Below, one piece after another: positions 22,053-33,173 of a DNA stretch of 64,000 bases. The notes beneath the pieces were generated by a model. The model worked only from the letters and a program-made list of their open reading frames with translations, was not told the DNA's origin and ran no database searches. The position numbers and the translations under genes are program-made. The stretch comes from Paracyclopina nana. Taxonomy: Eukaryota; Arthropoda; Copepoda; Cyclopoida; Cyclopettidae. Location of the stretch: positions 2,237,001-2,301,000 of the forward strand of contig JAGUCH010000008.1 in the NCBI GenBank assembly GCA_019096065.1. The letters are read 5' to 3'. Position 1 is the first letter of the stretch, and each line of letters begins with the position of its first letter.

Positions 22053-22413
22053 GGTAATTTTGTACTCAAAATATCTTGCGGAATATTTAGTAGGGCGCAG
22101 TAAAGCTAAAACTTTTCGTATTTGCCACACATGGTTGAAGGAGCCAGGAAGGCAAGCCATTCATTTGAAATTACAGGGGCGAAAGTATGATGGTGGAATG
22201 AATAGACTGAGCAAAGTGTCATTAAGACTTTATGTGCCATGATGCTCTGAGCTTTTGTGAGCTTGCTAGTAAAAGTTTTATGATGACCAGCATAATTTTG
22301 AGTCCTTCTTTTCCAGGCAACTTCGTCGTGAAGAACATAATGCTCGAGTGTCATCGTTGCTCAAACGAAATGCGGTCTTTTATCAAAGACAGCGGTGCTG
22401 TGAGTGCATCACT

Positions 22414-24013
22414 ATGCTCTCCGTCCTTTCCATTTTCACATGTTTCAGCCTCTACATTGTATTTGCTCATGGGTTCCATTTTGGCAAGGAGAAGCCATTC
22501 AACTTGGTGCACAATTACACAAGGAAAATGTTCAAGGATGAAGTAAGCTCCATCTATCATTGTGGCAAGATTAAAACGAATTTGAGGCCGTAAATTATGT
22601 GTTCAAACATCTTGGCTGCTCCAACATTTAGGCAGAAAATGAGATTTGCTGCAGGGCTAGAAAAACTTTCCTCATTCCAAAATCATGCATGCCTTGCAAA
22701 AAGATTTTTTCCCGCCAAATTTAGTATAAACTACTTCCAGCCGGAAATATAAACAAGCAGCAGACCCATTATTTGTTAGCATTTCCTGTTTTTTTATTTT
22801 TTTAGGCGAATATCGCCTCTAAGGTATTTCTATTTTCCAGGGAGACACTGTGGAGATTCTTTGCCAAGCTGATCACCATTGGGAGTGGTGTCGGTGGATT
22901 CACATGGATCACTTTTGTGATTTTGAGTGGCAGACCTATGGAGTGGAAGAAATTGGCTGTGACTTCCCTGCTGGCAAAGTGGAACTCTTTGGAGATTATG
23001 ACAAGCACCAGTGTGGCCTCAGAATCCACAACTTGGACATGAAAGACAGAGGAATTTGGATGTGTGAAGTGGAAAAATATTATTTGGGCTTCTCCAGAAG
23101 GTATGGAGAATACAGGCAGAATATCATCAATATGGTAGTCCAGCTGAGGCCAACAACAACTTCCACAGCCTCAACCAGCAGCCTCAACACTGGCAACCCT
23201 CCAACAGCCTCAGCACTGACTCCCAATGTACCGAATACCTTGACTCATCAAACTGCCACAACAATTACTACACAGAATAACTCCACAACCATCAATCCAC
23301 TCACTGAAAAGCAGGAATACGAGAGGAATTTCTACTATTTAAGAGTCTTTGTTCTTGGAACGATTGGATGCGTCCTGTCTACATTGGCACTCATGTTTTG
23401 GGTCTACTTCATGTACCTCTGGAAGACCTGGGATTCTGGCAACAAAAGAGACTCAGGAGCGTCATGCCAACCCAATAATATTTTAAGCCAGAAACGATCC
23501 TCATTTGGATCAATGGAAGAGGCTGACCCTTATGCAGTTGCAGAAAATGAGGACTCTGATGATGACAATGGTGATCAAGATGAGGAAAATGATGAGGATG
23601 GCAATGTATCTGCTGAGCTGGATCATCATCCTCATTTTGACAGGAGGATCATGAGATCCAGGAGGAAAAGTGTGAGTTTTGCTGTGTGCAGAATGAACCC
23701 TGACACCTTGCAATTTGACATCGAACACAAGTCAGTCATGTTGGGTGCCATGTCTCAGCATGCAAAGTGCAAGAGTGCTGCTGAGAAGCCACCAGTCTCA
23801 CCTTTGGCCGATGTGGCCAGAAAGTGGAAAGACGCAAAGAACAAGCTTGTGCTCAAGGACCGATCCATTTTGACCAGTGTTGTAGTTGGCCAAGAGTTTG
23901 AGTTCAAAGATGATGCCTTTCGCAGTAGGAGAAAAGAACTGATAGAGAAAGCAAAAGCCTTGGAGAAAAACAGCTCTGATGAAACAAAGGGTGATGTTGA
24001 AACTGAAATGTAG
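22414..24013 (+). CDS. single-pass membrane protein with one Ig domain and mucin-like stalk
   Basis: Exons 22414-22542 and 22841-24013 join in phase 0 for 433 aa. Exon 1 encodes a signal peptide (MLSVLSIFTCFSLYIVFAHG); exon 2 opens with GDTVEILCQAD, the first strand of an Ig fold, and closes it with DRGIWMCEVEKYY. Extra cysteines (WCRW, HFCDF, IGCDF, HQCGL) suggest added disulfides. A Thr/Ser-rich stalk (about residues 145-200) precedes one transmembrane segment (about 215-240) and a cytoplasmic tail with an Asp/Glu run and basic patches. The layout is that of an adhesion or immune-type receptor. No ITAM or ITIM-like YxxL pair is evident, and I cannot name the family. AATAAA lies near 24200. 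Confidence 0.78.
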
Positions 24014-24039
24014 CTTGTGGGTGTACAATCTCTTTGCTG

Positions 24040-24140
24040 AGACTCTTATTTATGAGCGTCTCATTGATGATAGCTTCATTGATGAGAGTCTAAGTGCTAA
24101 GACTCTTAGGAATCAGAGTCTGATTGAGAGTCATTAATAC
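24040..24140 (+). repeat. degenerate GAGTCT repeat in the 3' UTR
   Basis: The words gagactctta, gagcgtctcattgatga, gagagtctaag, agactcttagg, agagtctgattgagagtc form a run of imperfect direct and inverted copies within the probable 3' UTR of the Ig membrane gene. They could fold into a hairpin. Confidence 0.45.
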
Positions 24141-24209
24141 TAAAATATTAACCCCAAAAGTGTGCCTTGTCATATCAAGATTTCCTCTCTAAAAGTTGAA
24201 TAAAATCCT

Positions 24210-26800
24210 ACTACATTCCACCAGTCAGCTGACAAGTGATGGAAATTCCATTATTTGGCGCAGGCCTGTGCCTCAGTACTGCTTTTCACGAAGCATGAGT
24301 TGTTGCTTTCAAGTTTAGAGCATTTCAAGCATTTGACATTGAAGCTTTCACTTCTGAACTTGAGCTTTCTCCTTCTTCATTATTAAAATGGCCTTTCTGT
24401 CTTCTTCTGTAAAAAAGTAAAGAGGCTCTGGAAGAAGTCTTTGTGGTACAAACAGGGCTATGAGCCTTCTTGAGCTTTCACAATGTAAGTAAAAAAGTAA
24501 AAGTAGGCTGGCTGCCAACTTTTTGCTTCACTGAGATTATACATCTGAGATGGAGGTACTATAGTGCAGAAGTCGCTTACTTTCTGTTTGCTTCCAGCTT
24601 TGTCAACATTTCTTCTTCATGTACTATATCCCATCCAATATACTATGTATTCAGATGCATACTTAGCTTCCACAAAAAAGGCCTCCACTCTTTTCACGTC
24701 TTCTCATAATCCTTTATTTTTTATCATTTTATTCATTCATAACAGTAGAGTTGCGTGATGCTCGGGCGCGCCTTGAAGTTCCGCACTCCGTGCGCGCACG
24801 CACGCGCTAAATATAATAAAAGCACTGAAAAATGAATGGAGATGTGGAAAAAAGCACAGGATGTCCTCATGAAAGCTGTTGGGGGGGAAAAAGCCATCTG
24901 CTGCTGTATGAGATGAATTGCACAGCTGCAGCAGAAGCACAAGCTGACTTTCCACAACTTTCAAAAGGTCCACAGAAGCATCGTAATTACGGGCTTATTT
25001 CTGAACTTGACCTTTTGAAGCGTCTGTTATTTAGGGTGTCAACTCTTTATAACTTCTTCTTTTTTGTTATTGTTGGTCATTTGTCTCTTAACTTTATAGG
25101 AAATTTACCTTATCTCAACTCGTGACTGGCCACAGACCCATTTAGGAAAAAAGTCGTAATTCACTTGGAGATAGGCATGCCTAGAATAACTTGTATTGGA
25201 TAATATTTCATCGCACATTTGTGGTGGAACTGTATTGGATGCAACACAGAAAGTTGTTCTGTATTGGCCTTGGAAAGCCGCGTTGTACAACAGCCACTTT
25301 ACACAACTGAGATTGGACCTTTTATAGCCTAGCTTTAAAACTTCTTTGTGGCCAAATCTCTCGATTGCAAAAACAATTTTGACCTCAAAGCTTTAGGAAA
25401 TTGGGTCAAAAGTTGCTACTGCTTTTTTGTAATGATGCTTGCTTGCTCGCAAGGAATCTTGTTACAATCTGACTTGATTGCTGCTTTCAGCTATAACAAT
25501 TAGGACTTACTTGCGCTCAATAATTGGCTCATCAAAGAATTGGGTCACAAAGTTCAACTCACACACTATGCACAGCAGGTAATTCAAATATGAAATCCTA
25601 TTAAAGCGGAGCCTTAAAGCGGAGCCTAATGGATTTGTCTAACTACTGAGCCTACCAGCTGAGCCTAATTGCATGATCTAAGTATCTGAGCCTGAAACTG
25701 AGTCTTAAAGTTGAGCCCAGTGGCTGAGCTTTGATGCTTACCACACCTTAACCTTATTGGAATTAAACTAAACTCATAAGTTTTCAACTTATTGGCCTTT
25801 GCGTGAAAAAAAGCAAAAGTGAAACAGAACATTACAATTTTATTTAGCCTTAAAAACTCTTTTTTTATAGTCTCTTTCTGTTTGCAAATGAGCAGCAGCA
25901 ACAGCAGCCGCTATAGACATACCTCAGCTTTATTGTACAGTGAAGTGCATTTTTCACTTGGTCAATTAAAAAAGTCTTCGCTTTGGCCTTTGTCTGGCCT
26001 TTTTCTCAGAAAAGAAACGTATTGTTAGGGTTTGCCATGGTCATCTTGAATTTGGCCTTGTGGCAATCCTCATTTCACACTTGCTTTTTTCCTTCCTCCT
26101 ACGCAAAAAGTTGGGTAAAGGTGCAATTTGTAGACCTTTTCAGTGAGCTTGGCCTTCATGCATTTTTCGTTTTTGTGTGCATGAGTTACTAACAAGCAAA
26201 TAAGCTTGCTCAGTCAAGAGCAAGTTCTATACACTAGAGCACTGCACAGTGGGTAAGCACACCAAGAATGCATTTTTCTGACACACAAATTAATGGATTT
26301 TTTCTGCAGAAAGCATTGTTATGCAATATCGAAAGACGAGCTGCTACTTTCTTGCAAAACATTCATTCATGAGGATACAATTTCTCATATCATTAGTTAG
26401 CTATATATTGAATGTAATTGTTTTTTTTTTTTGAAATTCCTTATTCACGCTTCAAACAATAATTCTGCATTTGATTTTATCAAATGCATACTGTGTCGCT
26501 CAGTGCTAAATTAATTGGAATGGGAAGCATTACTTGCGTAAAATATTTTTACATTGGGAGATATTTGAAACATTATGGCATGAAATGTTCTGCATTGTAT
26601 TTTGTCTTTTTAGTTGATAGAGTTATACTACAAAGGCGCAAGGCGATTTCAAGTGTAGTACGTGCATACGCGCGTGAGGGTCAAATATCCTGCGCTTTTG
26701 CCTGCAGAAGCTTCGTCAGCTTTCTCTTCAAAATTCATCTCTTTTTTTCAGTTCTTTGTTTTGGGCCCAAGAATTCACTCTACATCATCTTCTTTAAATC
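24210..26800. other. intergenic, no gene seen
   Basis: No supported gene. It contains a degenerate short repeat at 25605-25735 (listed separately) and, near 24760-24810, a GC-rich patch with alternating cgcgcacgcacgcgc. The stretch 26641-26800 is presumably the 5' region of the next gene. Confidence 0.5.
25605..25735 (+). repeat. degenerate TGAGCCTAA repeat
   Basis: The motif (c/t)(g/t)GAGCCTAA recurs about eight times at spacings of roughly 12-23 bp (gcggagcctta, gcggagcctaa, ctgagcctacc, ctgagcctaat, ctgagcctgaa, ctgagtctta, ttgagcccag, ctgagctttg). A minisatellite in decay is likely. Confidence 0.5.
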
Positions 26801-29800
26801 ATGGACTACTACGGCTCAATGCGCCATGATTACATTCAGAAGGAGATGTATCCGACTGAAAACCGCATGGATTATTTCCCCAAGGGAGCTTTGGCTGGCT
26901 CCAATGTGAAAATTGTGCCAAAACCCGAATGTGTGCCTCGATTTGTCTCCAAAATAGAGGGCAATGCAGTGGAAGAAGGAGATCGAGTTTTCTTTGAGGG
27001 AATTATTGATGCTCAGCCCATGCCTGGTTAGTAGTCTGTTTAATGTACTGTATCTTACAATCATCGCCCTTTTCATATCTAATACACAATACTATGCTAC
27101 GTAGGAATATCTTAGAAGAAAACACATTTTGTTCCCAGGTGTAATGCATTGTAGTTGCGTGTAAGCAGAATACATTTGGTCAGATGATACAGAATATGTA
27201 TTTGTACTCGCTGCAAGAGTAAGTCACTATTCATTGCCAAGAATACTCAAGGTCACTCTTTCCCTTACAGCTTACTTTTTTTCACTCAATACATATAATA
27301 TGTATTCATTTGTATATTACAGTATTCAGCTGGTTTTTCAATGATGAGCCGGTCATCCCGGGTCAGCCGGGCTGGGAGGATGCCGAGGTGCACGAATCTC
27401 GCAAAATGTCCACCCTCATTTTGAAATACGCCCGGGAATACCATATGGGCAAATACACGCTTGTAGCCGAAAATCACTTGGGTCACGCTATCAGTAACTG
27501 TGACCTGATTGTGCGAAAGAAGCAATTTCCGCCCGTGTTTTGGCAACGCCTGTACAACTACGAGGCCGAGGCCGGGTCGAGGCTGGTGGCGGAGGTCGAG
27601 GTTGGAGGCTGGCCAGTTCCCACGGTCACTTGGTTCAAAGATGAGGAGGTTTTGACCTCCAAAACGCACACAGAAAACTACAATGGATACCCGAATAGAT
27701 ACGTGCCCGATAGTCGCATTGAGGTCATACGCATCGACCAAATTCGCCATTGCGTCATCTTTCATCGCATCAGTGAAATGGATTCTGGGATTTATACTGT
27801 GCAGGCTGTTAATCCCCTAGGCGAGGCCGTTTGCGAGGCCGAATTCATTGTTGGTAAGCTAATATTAACTCTTTATTAATTAAAAATAATGACGTCAATT
27901 ACGGCAAAATCAAGCTAATTTAATTATGCTTACAAATCTCGTCCTCCCTTTTTAGCCAATTCACTCAAATTGAAATCATTTCAGGGCCAGGAGAGGGCGG
28001 TGCGGGCGACTTGTATATTCCGGAAAAATGGAAAACCGGAAACCGGCTGGACTGGTTAAAAGAAGATCAGCGCGCCAAACGCTACGAGAATGTGGACGAT
28101 CCCTTATTGAGCGACGAGGAGCGCGCGGCCATGTTCAAACGGTTTGCGCGCCCGCTTCCGCGCGCGCTCGAATACCTTGCAAGCCTGCCTGATTATTACC
28201 CTAAACCTTGGGACCAATTACCGCAAATTCCCTATAAAAGCGAGGCCAGTGATGTACGGCGTGGAAAGCAAGGTGGAAAGCCTTCCAGGCCTTCCAAATT
28301 TGTATCGGGGAAAATTGCACATAATGGATACAAATGCGATACAGGTGGGAGGATTCCGCCCTGGTGGTTCAATCAGTCTGATCCCAATGCCAGGGATCCT
28401 GATGCTATGCATTATAAATCGGTGCGGCCTCTGTTGAAGGAGCCGAGGCCTCAGCCTCCATTTGTGGAGGGGCCTCCGTGTCCTCATGAGTGGGAAAGCC
28501 ATGAGACCATCGAGGCTCTCTATAAAATGTTGGATAAGGTGGGATGCAAAATGGAGTACAATCATTCCAATTTGAGCAGTACTGGCAAAAAGGACAAGAA
28601 AACTGTGCAGAAAAGTAACAGGTAACATCTAAGAAATGTTTTCTTTTAACTTTTGCTGTTTGTTTGAAAAGCTGGCAGATATTATTTTTCCTGAGGAAAA
28701 AGGTTTTGCCTTGATCAGCTTGCAGATAAAGAACGTACATAGTGCAGTATAAATCTTGCATGATAAGCATTTTTCTTGCTGAGGATTCGAGATTCTTATC
28801 ATGATGCATACCAGCCTTCAAGGCCGTTCTTATGTGCCCTTTTTTCCTTTTTTCTAGCAATACAAGCAGCAGTATCCAGCAGAAATCCCAAGTTAAAAAA
28901 TTCAGCTACTTACAAAGCAATGAAGAGACCAAGGAAACCACTGTGACAAAAACTGACGCTTCATCTCACGCTACTGTGGATGAGCACTATGAGGAAATGC
29001 GTCAGTATGCGTCAAATCATGAGCAAATGAGTCTGATGTCAGCACCAGCTTTGCCACCTAAGACCAAAATCATGAATTCCCCATCAAGGCATCTATTTTC
29101 CCCAACCTCTGACATCACAGACGGAGTTGATTCTGAGTATTGCTCAGTCAAAGAGAAGGCCAAAATGATAGCTCTGCAGCAGGAGGAAATTGTACGCAGG
29201 GAAGAAATCCGCAAGAAAGCAGGGGATGTTCCCCCACCAGGGGGAATCAGGATTCTCCCGCCTTCCCCTATAACAGTCAGGAAAGAAGTACATGTCCACT
29301 TTGACGACATGGCTGAGCAAAAACATATGGAAATGAAGCAATGGCAAATGGAGCAACAATTGGAGAGCCAAAGGCTGGAAGAGCAACAAATTCAAGAGCA
29401 ACAGCAAGTTATAAAACAAAGAATTCTTGATGAACAGCAAGAGCAACAAAGAATTCTCAAGGAACAACAAGAAAAACAAAGGATTCTCAAAGAACAGCAA
29501 GAACAACAAAGGATTCTTAAGGAGCAGCAAGAGCAGCAAAGAATTCTTAATGAACAACAAAGCATTCTCAAGGAACAGCAAGAACAGCAAAGAATTCTTA
29601 AGGAACAACAAGAAAAGCAAAGGTTACTAAAACAGCAAGAACAACAAAAGCTAATCAAGCAACAACAAGAAAAATTACTAGCACAGCAAAAGGAAGAGCA
29701 GCTACGACTGCTAGCGGAAAAGGAAGAGCAACAACGACAACATCAGTTAGAACAGCAGAGGCTTCTTGAGCAGCAACAAGAACAAAGACGCCTGCGCGAG

Positions 29801-30878
29801 ATTGAGGAACAACGCCTTGAACAAGAACGCCAAGAGCAGCTACGCCTTCGTGAAATAGAGGAAGAAAGGCTTCAGCAAGAACGGCAAGGGCTTACTTTAC
29901 TAGACTTAGAAAAAGAGCAGCTAAGGATTAAGGAGCAAGAGGAGCAGATTCGGATACAAGAACAGCATCTGGAACAGCTCAGAAAGCAGCAACAAATTCA
30001 GCTTGAACAGCTCCAAGAACAGCAACGTTTGCTTCAAGTCAGGCAGGTTGTGAAAAGTGAGTCAGCAAATGAAGTCATGTATGAAGCCACTGCTTCCACC
30101 AGAATGATCCCTAGGCTGGAAGATAAGTACGATGTTGCCACCAATCTGGAAGAGCTTGCTTCAACCCATTCTGATGCTTCAAGCTTTGCATCATCATCCA
30201 AGATGACTCAGCAATCTGCCTACTCATCCATGTCATCCTCATCAATGATGGCATCTTCGGTGACCTCATCATCGTCCAAGACTACTGTGGTGAAACAGGC
30301 CAGCAGCCTGCAATCTTCTTCAGTATCATCGATCAAAACTGTCAAGGATTCCTCCTACTCCACAGCTTCTTCTGAATTAGAGGTACTTTTGGGTTTTTGA
30401 ATAACCTTTTGTCCTTTTTCCAAATTGAATAATTAATAACTCTGTTAAAAGTAACAGATACTATATAAATTAGTGAATGACCAGTTTAATGTGAGAAACT
30501 TTTTACTCATAACAGGCTCCATCCTGGTTAAGGACAAGGAATTCAATAGATGAATCTCCAGTCCAGTTTGGATCCCCATCTACAAAGCGAAGAATGATTA
30601 ACCAGTCTCCATCAATTGAAAGCGAACAATCCCCTAAATATCGCACTCCCCCATCCACTCCTTTCCAGCCAGGATTTTACAAGAAACCTCAAAGCAATCC
30701 AGAAGAGGCCAGCAATTTATTCCCATTGTCTCCCAAACTGAGGAAGGAGAAGAGCTCTGATTCCATAGGATCAACCTCATCAAAGAAACTGAGGCGAAAG
30801 AAGATTGAAGCCCAAAGGCTGGAGATGTCTGATGATGAAAGTGACCCGGAGACTTTCAAGGAACTAACCCAAGAATAA
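26801..30878 (+). CDS. intracellular two-Ig protein with Gln-rich coiled coil (muscle/cytoskeleton type)
   Basis: Five exons: 26801-27026, 27323-27853, 27985-28621, 28858-30382 and 30516-30878, all in frame, giving 1093 aa. The ATG at 26801 has no signal peptide after it. Two I-set Ig domains occupy about residues 45-150 and 155-252 (WFFNDEPVIP and VTWFKDEEVL mark the Trp strands). Neither has the usual cysteine pair: the YxC strand reads YTLVAENHLG and YTVQAVNPLG. That is typical of cytosolic Ig domains such as those of titin-like sarcomere proteins. Then come a basic/Pro-rich linker, a long EQQ(R/Q)ILKEQQ-type coiled coil (about 620-860), a Ser-rich stretch and a C-terminus with Ser-Pro sites. 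AATAAA lies near 30916. Its stop is only 115 bp from the GOPC stop on the other strand. A Z-disc or stretchin/zormin-like role is inference. Confidence 0.82.
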
Positions 30879-30994
30879 TTAATCAAGGATATAGCTCAAT
30901 GTATCAAATGCATGAAATAAATAACAACGGTTCATTTCAAAATCACATCAACACACAAAAATATTGGTATACATGGAATGATTATGGAGGATTT

Positions 30995-32599
30995 TTAAGT
31001 TTCTTCTTCTTTCTGGATCACAATTTTAGCTGGACTTTTGGCATGAACAGCTGGAAGTTCTTTGGGAGTTTTACTGGGTGAAGAATTGGCTGAGGTAGAT
31101 GCTGAAGATCTCAAGTCCTTGGCCTTACCTGGATGACTTAAGGTGAGTCTTTGTGGAGGTGGTGGCTTATTCTTGTCATGTGTATCACTATCAATATCCA
31201 GTTGGTAAAACTGAGCATCCATGTCACAGACTTCATCAATATCAGCCTCAATAGCATTCTCCAGATCAAAGCGAATGGACCCTCGAAGGGCTGACAAGTA
31301 CTTGACAGCCTCATGGTGACCCATCTCAGTAAAGCTGTCCCCATTGACACCCAGAATGACATCACCAGCATATATCTTTTTGTTCCTGCCAACTGAAGAG
31401 TTGGGAAACACTTCTGATATGATGATGGGAAGACCATGTTCAACTCCACCCAAGATGGCCATTCCAAGCTCATCTGAATCGTGCTTATGCAAATGTACCT
31501 ATGACGTAAACGTTTGAAGGTAATTAACATATTATCATTTATTTAACATTTATTTTAATGCAGTTTTCACTGATGTCGACAGCGAATTTTTTTACATAGG
31601 TATTGTTTTAAAATCTAAAAGTAAGATAATGTGCAGCAATTGCCAAACTTCAATTTTCTTTCAGAAATAAAAACTGTAATTGGTATCAAAATGAAGGAGT
31701 AAACCAACAAAATAACTTAGGACCTACCTGTTTCAACCGGTTCTTGCTGCGATTAGAGCAACTGGTCTCCAGGACATCAACGGTTTGTTCAGTATTGACA
31801 ATCCTATTCAGCTGCTGATCTCTCAGCTTTTGCTTGGAATAGCACATGTTTGCTATAGTTTTTGACCTCTGCAAATGCATTTCAGCTTCAATTTGGGCCC
31901 ACACCTGTTGCTTATGATCTTGGCTAGCATTGCTGGCCAAGAGGATCTGGATCTGTTGGATTCTACCAGCCAATTCCTTGTCCAAATATTTGGCATCCAA
32001 CCTGGCACCAACCAGCTCACTCTCCAAGTCAGCCATTTTTCTTCTCAACCTCGCGTTTTCACTCTCAAAAAGCCCGGCCTTATCTTCGAAGCCATTTTTG
32101 GATTCTTGGCCTTTGTGCAAACTGACAAGATCATTGGCCAATTTTAGTTGGATTTTTTCAGCTAATTTCTCCTGATCTTTGTCCTCTGATTTGAGTAGAC
32201 TGTTTTCCAGCAAAACTGATTGGAGAATGCACAGCAAATAAGCCTTGTCAGCCTCCATTTTGGCAAGATTTTTCCTGGAGGCTGCCAATTCTTCCCTGTA
32301 ATTGACCAGTTCAGCCTCATACTTGGCATTGATTTGGAAGATAGCCTAAAAATTGAAATTATGAATTTTCCGAAACAAAAACATTACTCGAGCACAAATA
32401 GTACCTGAGATTTGTGGACAAGTTGGACAAAACAGTTGCCTAGATTGGACAGAATTCTGCGCTGTCCATCGTAAACCTCCTCTAATTCGTATTCTTCAGC
32501 CACGTTTCTGGCACTTTGGTCAATAGCAACAAAGGACTTGTCAAACTCCTTTTCAAGCAAGTCGAGCCACTTGAAACCCGAGGCCGAAATCGAAGACAT
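30995..32599 (-). CDS. GOPC: Golgi-associated PDZ and coiled-coil protein
   Basis: Three exons, 32405-32599, 31728-32345 and 30995-31498, all phase 0, giving 438 aa (mammalian GOPC is about 455-460). The N-terminus reads FKWLDLLEKEFDKSFVAID, the strongly conserved GOPC start, followed by a coiled coil (about 65-260) that in the family binds syntaxin-6, golgin-160 and Rho effectors. The PDZ domain follows (about 272-355) with carboxylate loop ELGMAILGG and HGLPIIISEVFPNS, and it ends in a Ser/Pro-rich tail. GOPC sorts membrane proteins between trans-Golgi and lysosome. The gene is divergent from SAS-6 (574 bp between starts) and convergent with the two-Ig gene. An alternative upstream frame to 32773 lacks conservation and is likely 5' UTR. 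Confidence 0.93.
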
Positions 32600-33173
32600 T
32601 CTGCTTTTATTTTGGTGACGTCTACTTTGTTGACATTTTCTAATCTTCTCAGAGCACTTGGAATCAGTGTGACCAGACTTTGTGATAAGCTTACGACCAG
32701 ACTTTTTAAGTGACATGTACATCTGAAATCGCCACTTTGGTGATAAATAGCCATAACTGGTAGCCCTGCTCAACAGCTAACCTAACAATTTTTACTCTTT
32801 TCCCCCATGTACACTTGAAAAAAGAATTAAAAACAGCACTCTTCAAGTGGGGCAGTGGTGACTCGATTTTCATTACGAATTTGCAATTTTTCTAGTGGGG
32901 CAGTGCAGAAGAGCATCAAGTGTGCTTTCAAACATGAAAAATCCATTTTGATTGAAAATCTCGTCAAATCAATAGTATTCTTAAGCGAACTGACATTTTG
33001 AAGGAAAATCCTCGATTGCACTCATTATTATGTTTGATGACTCATACCCGCTGATACACTTCATATTGAACAATTCTGCTATAAGATGTCAAGTGTGAAA
33101 GTGGGATAGCGAGAATATCGCGTAAATTTGAATGTTGAGAATGTCAAAACATACCTGAAAAAATCTTTAAAGA
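32600..33173. promoter_or_regulatory. shared divergent promoter region of GOPC and SAS-6
   Basis: 574 bp separate the two start codons on opposite strands, so both promoters must lie here or overlap. A 12-bp direct repeat AGTGGGGCAGTG occurs at 32846-32857 and 32894-32905. No TATA box is obvious. Regulatory function of the repeat is inference. Confidence 0.5.
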
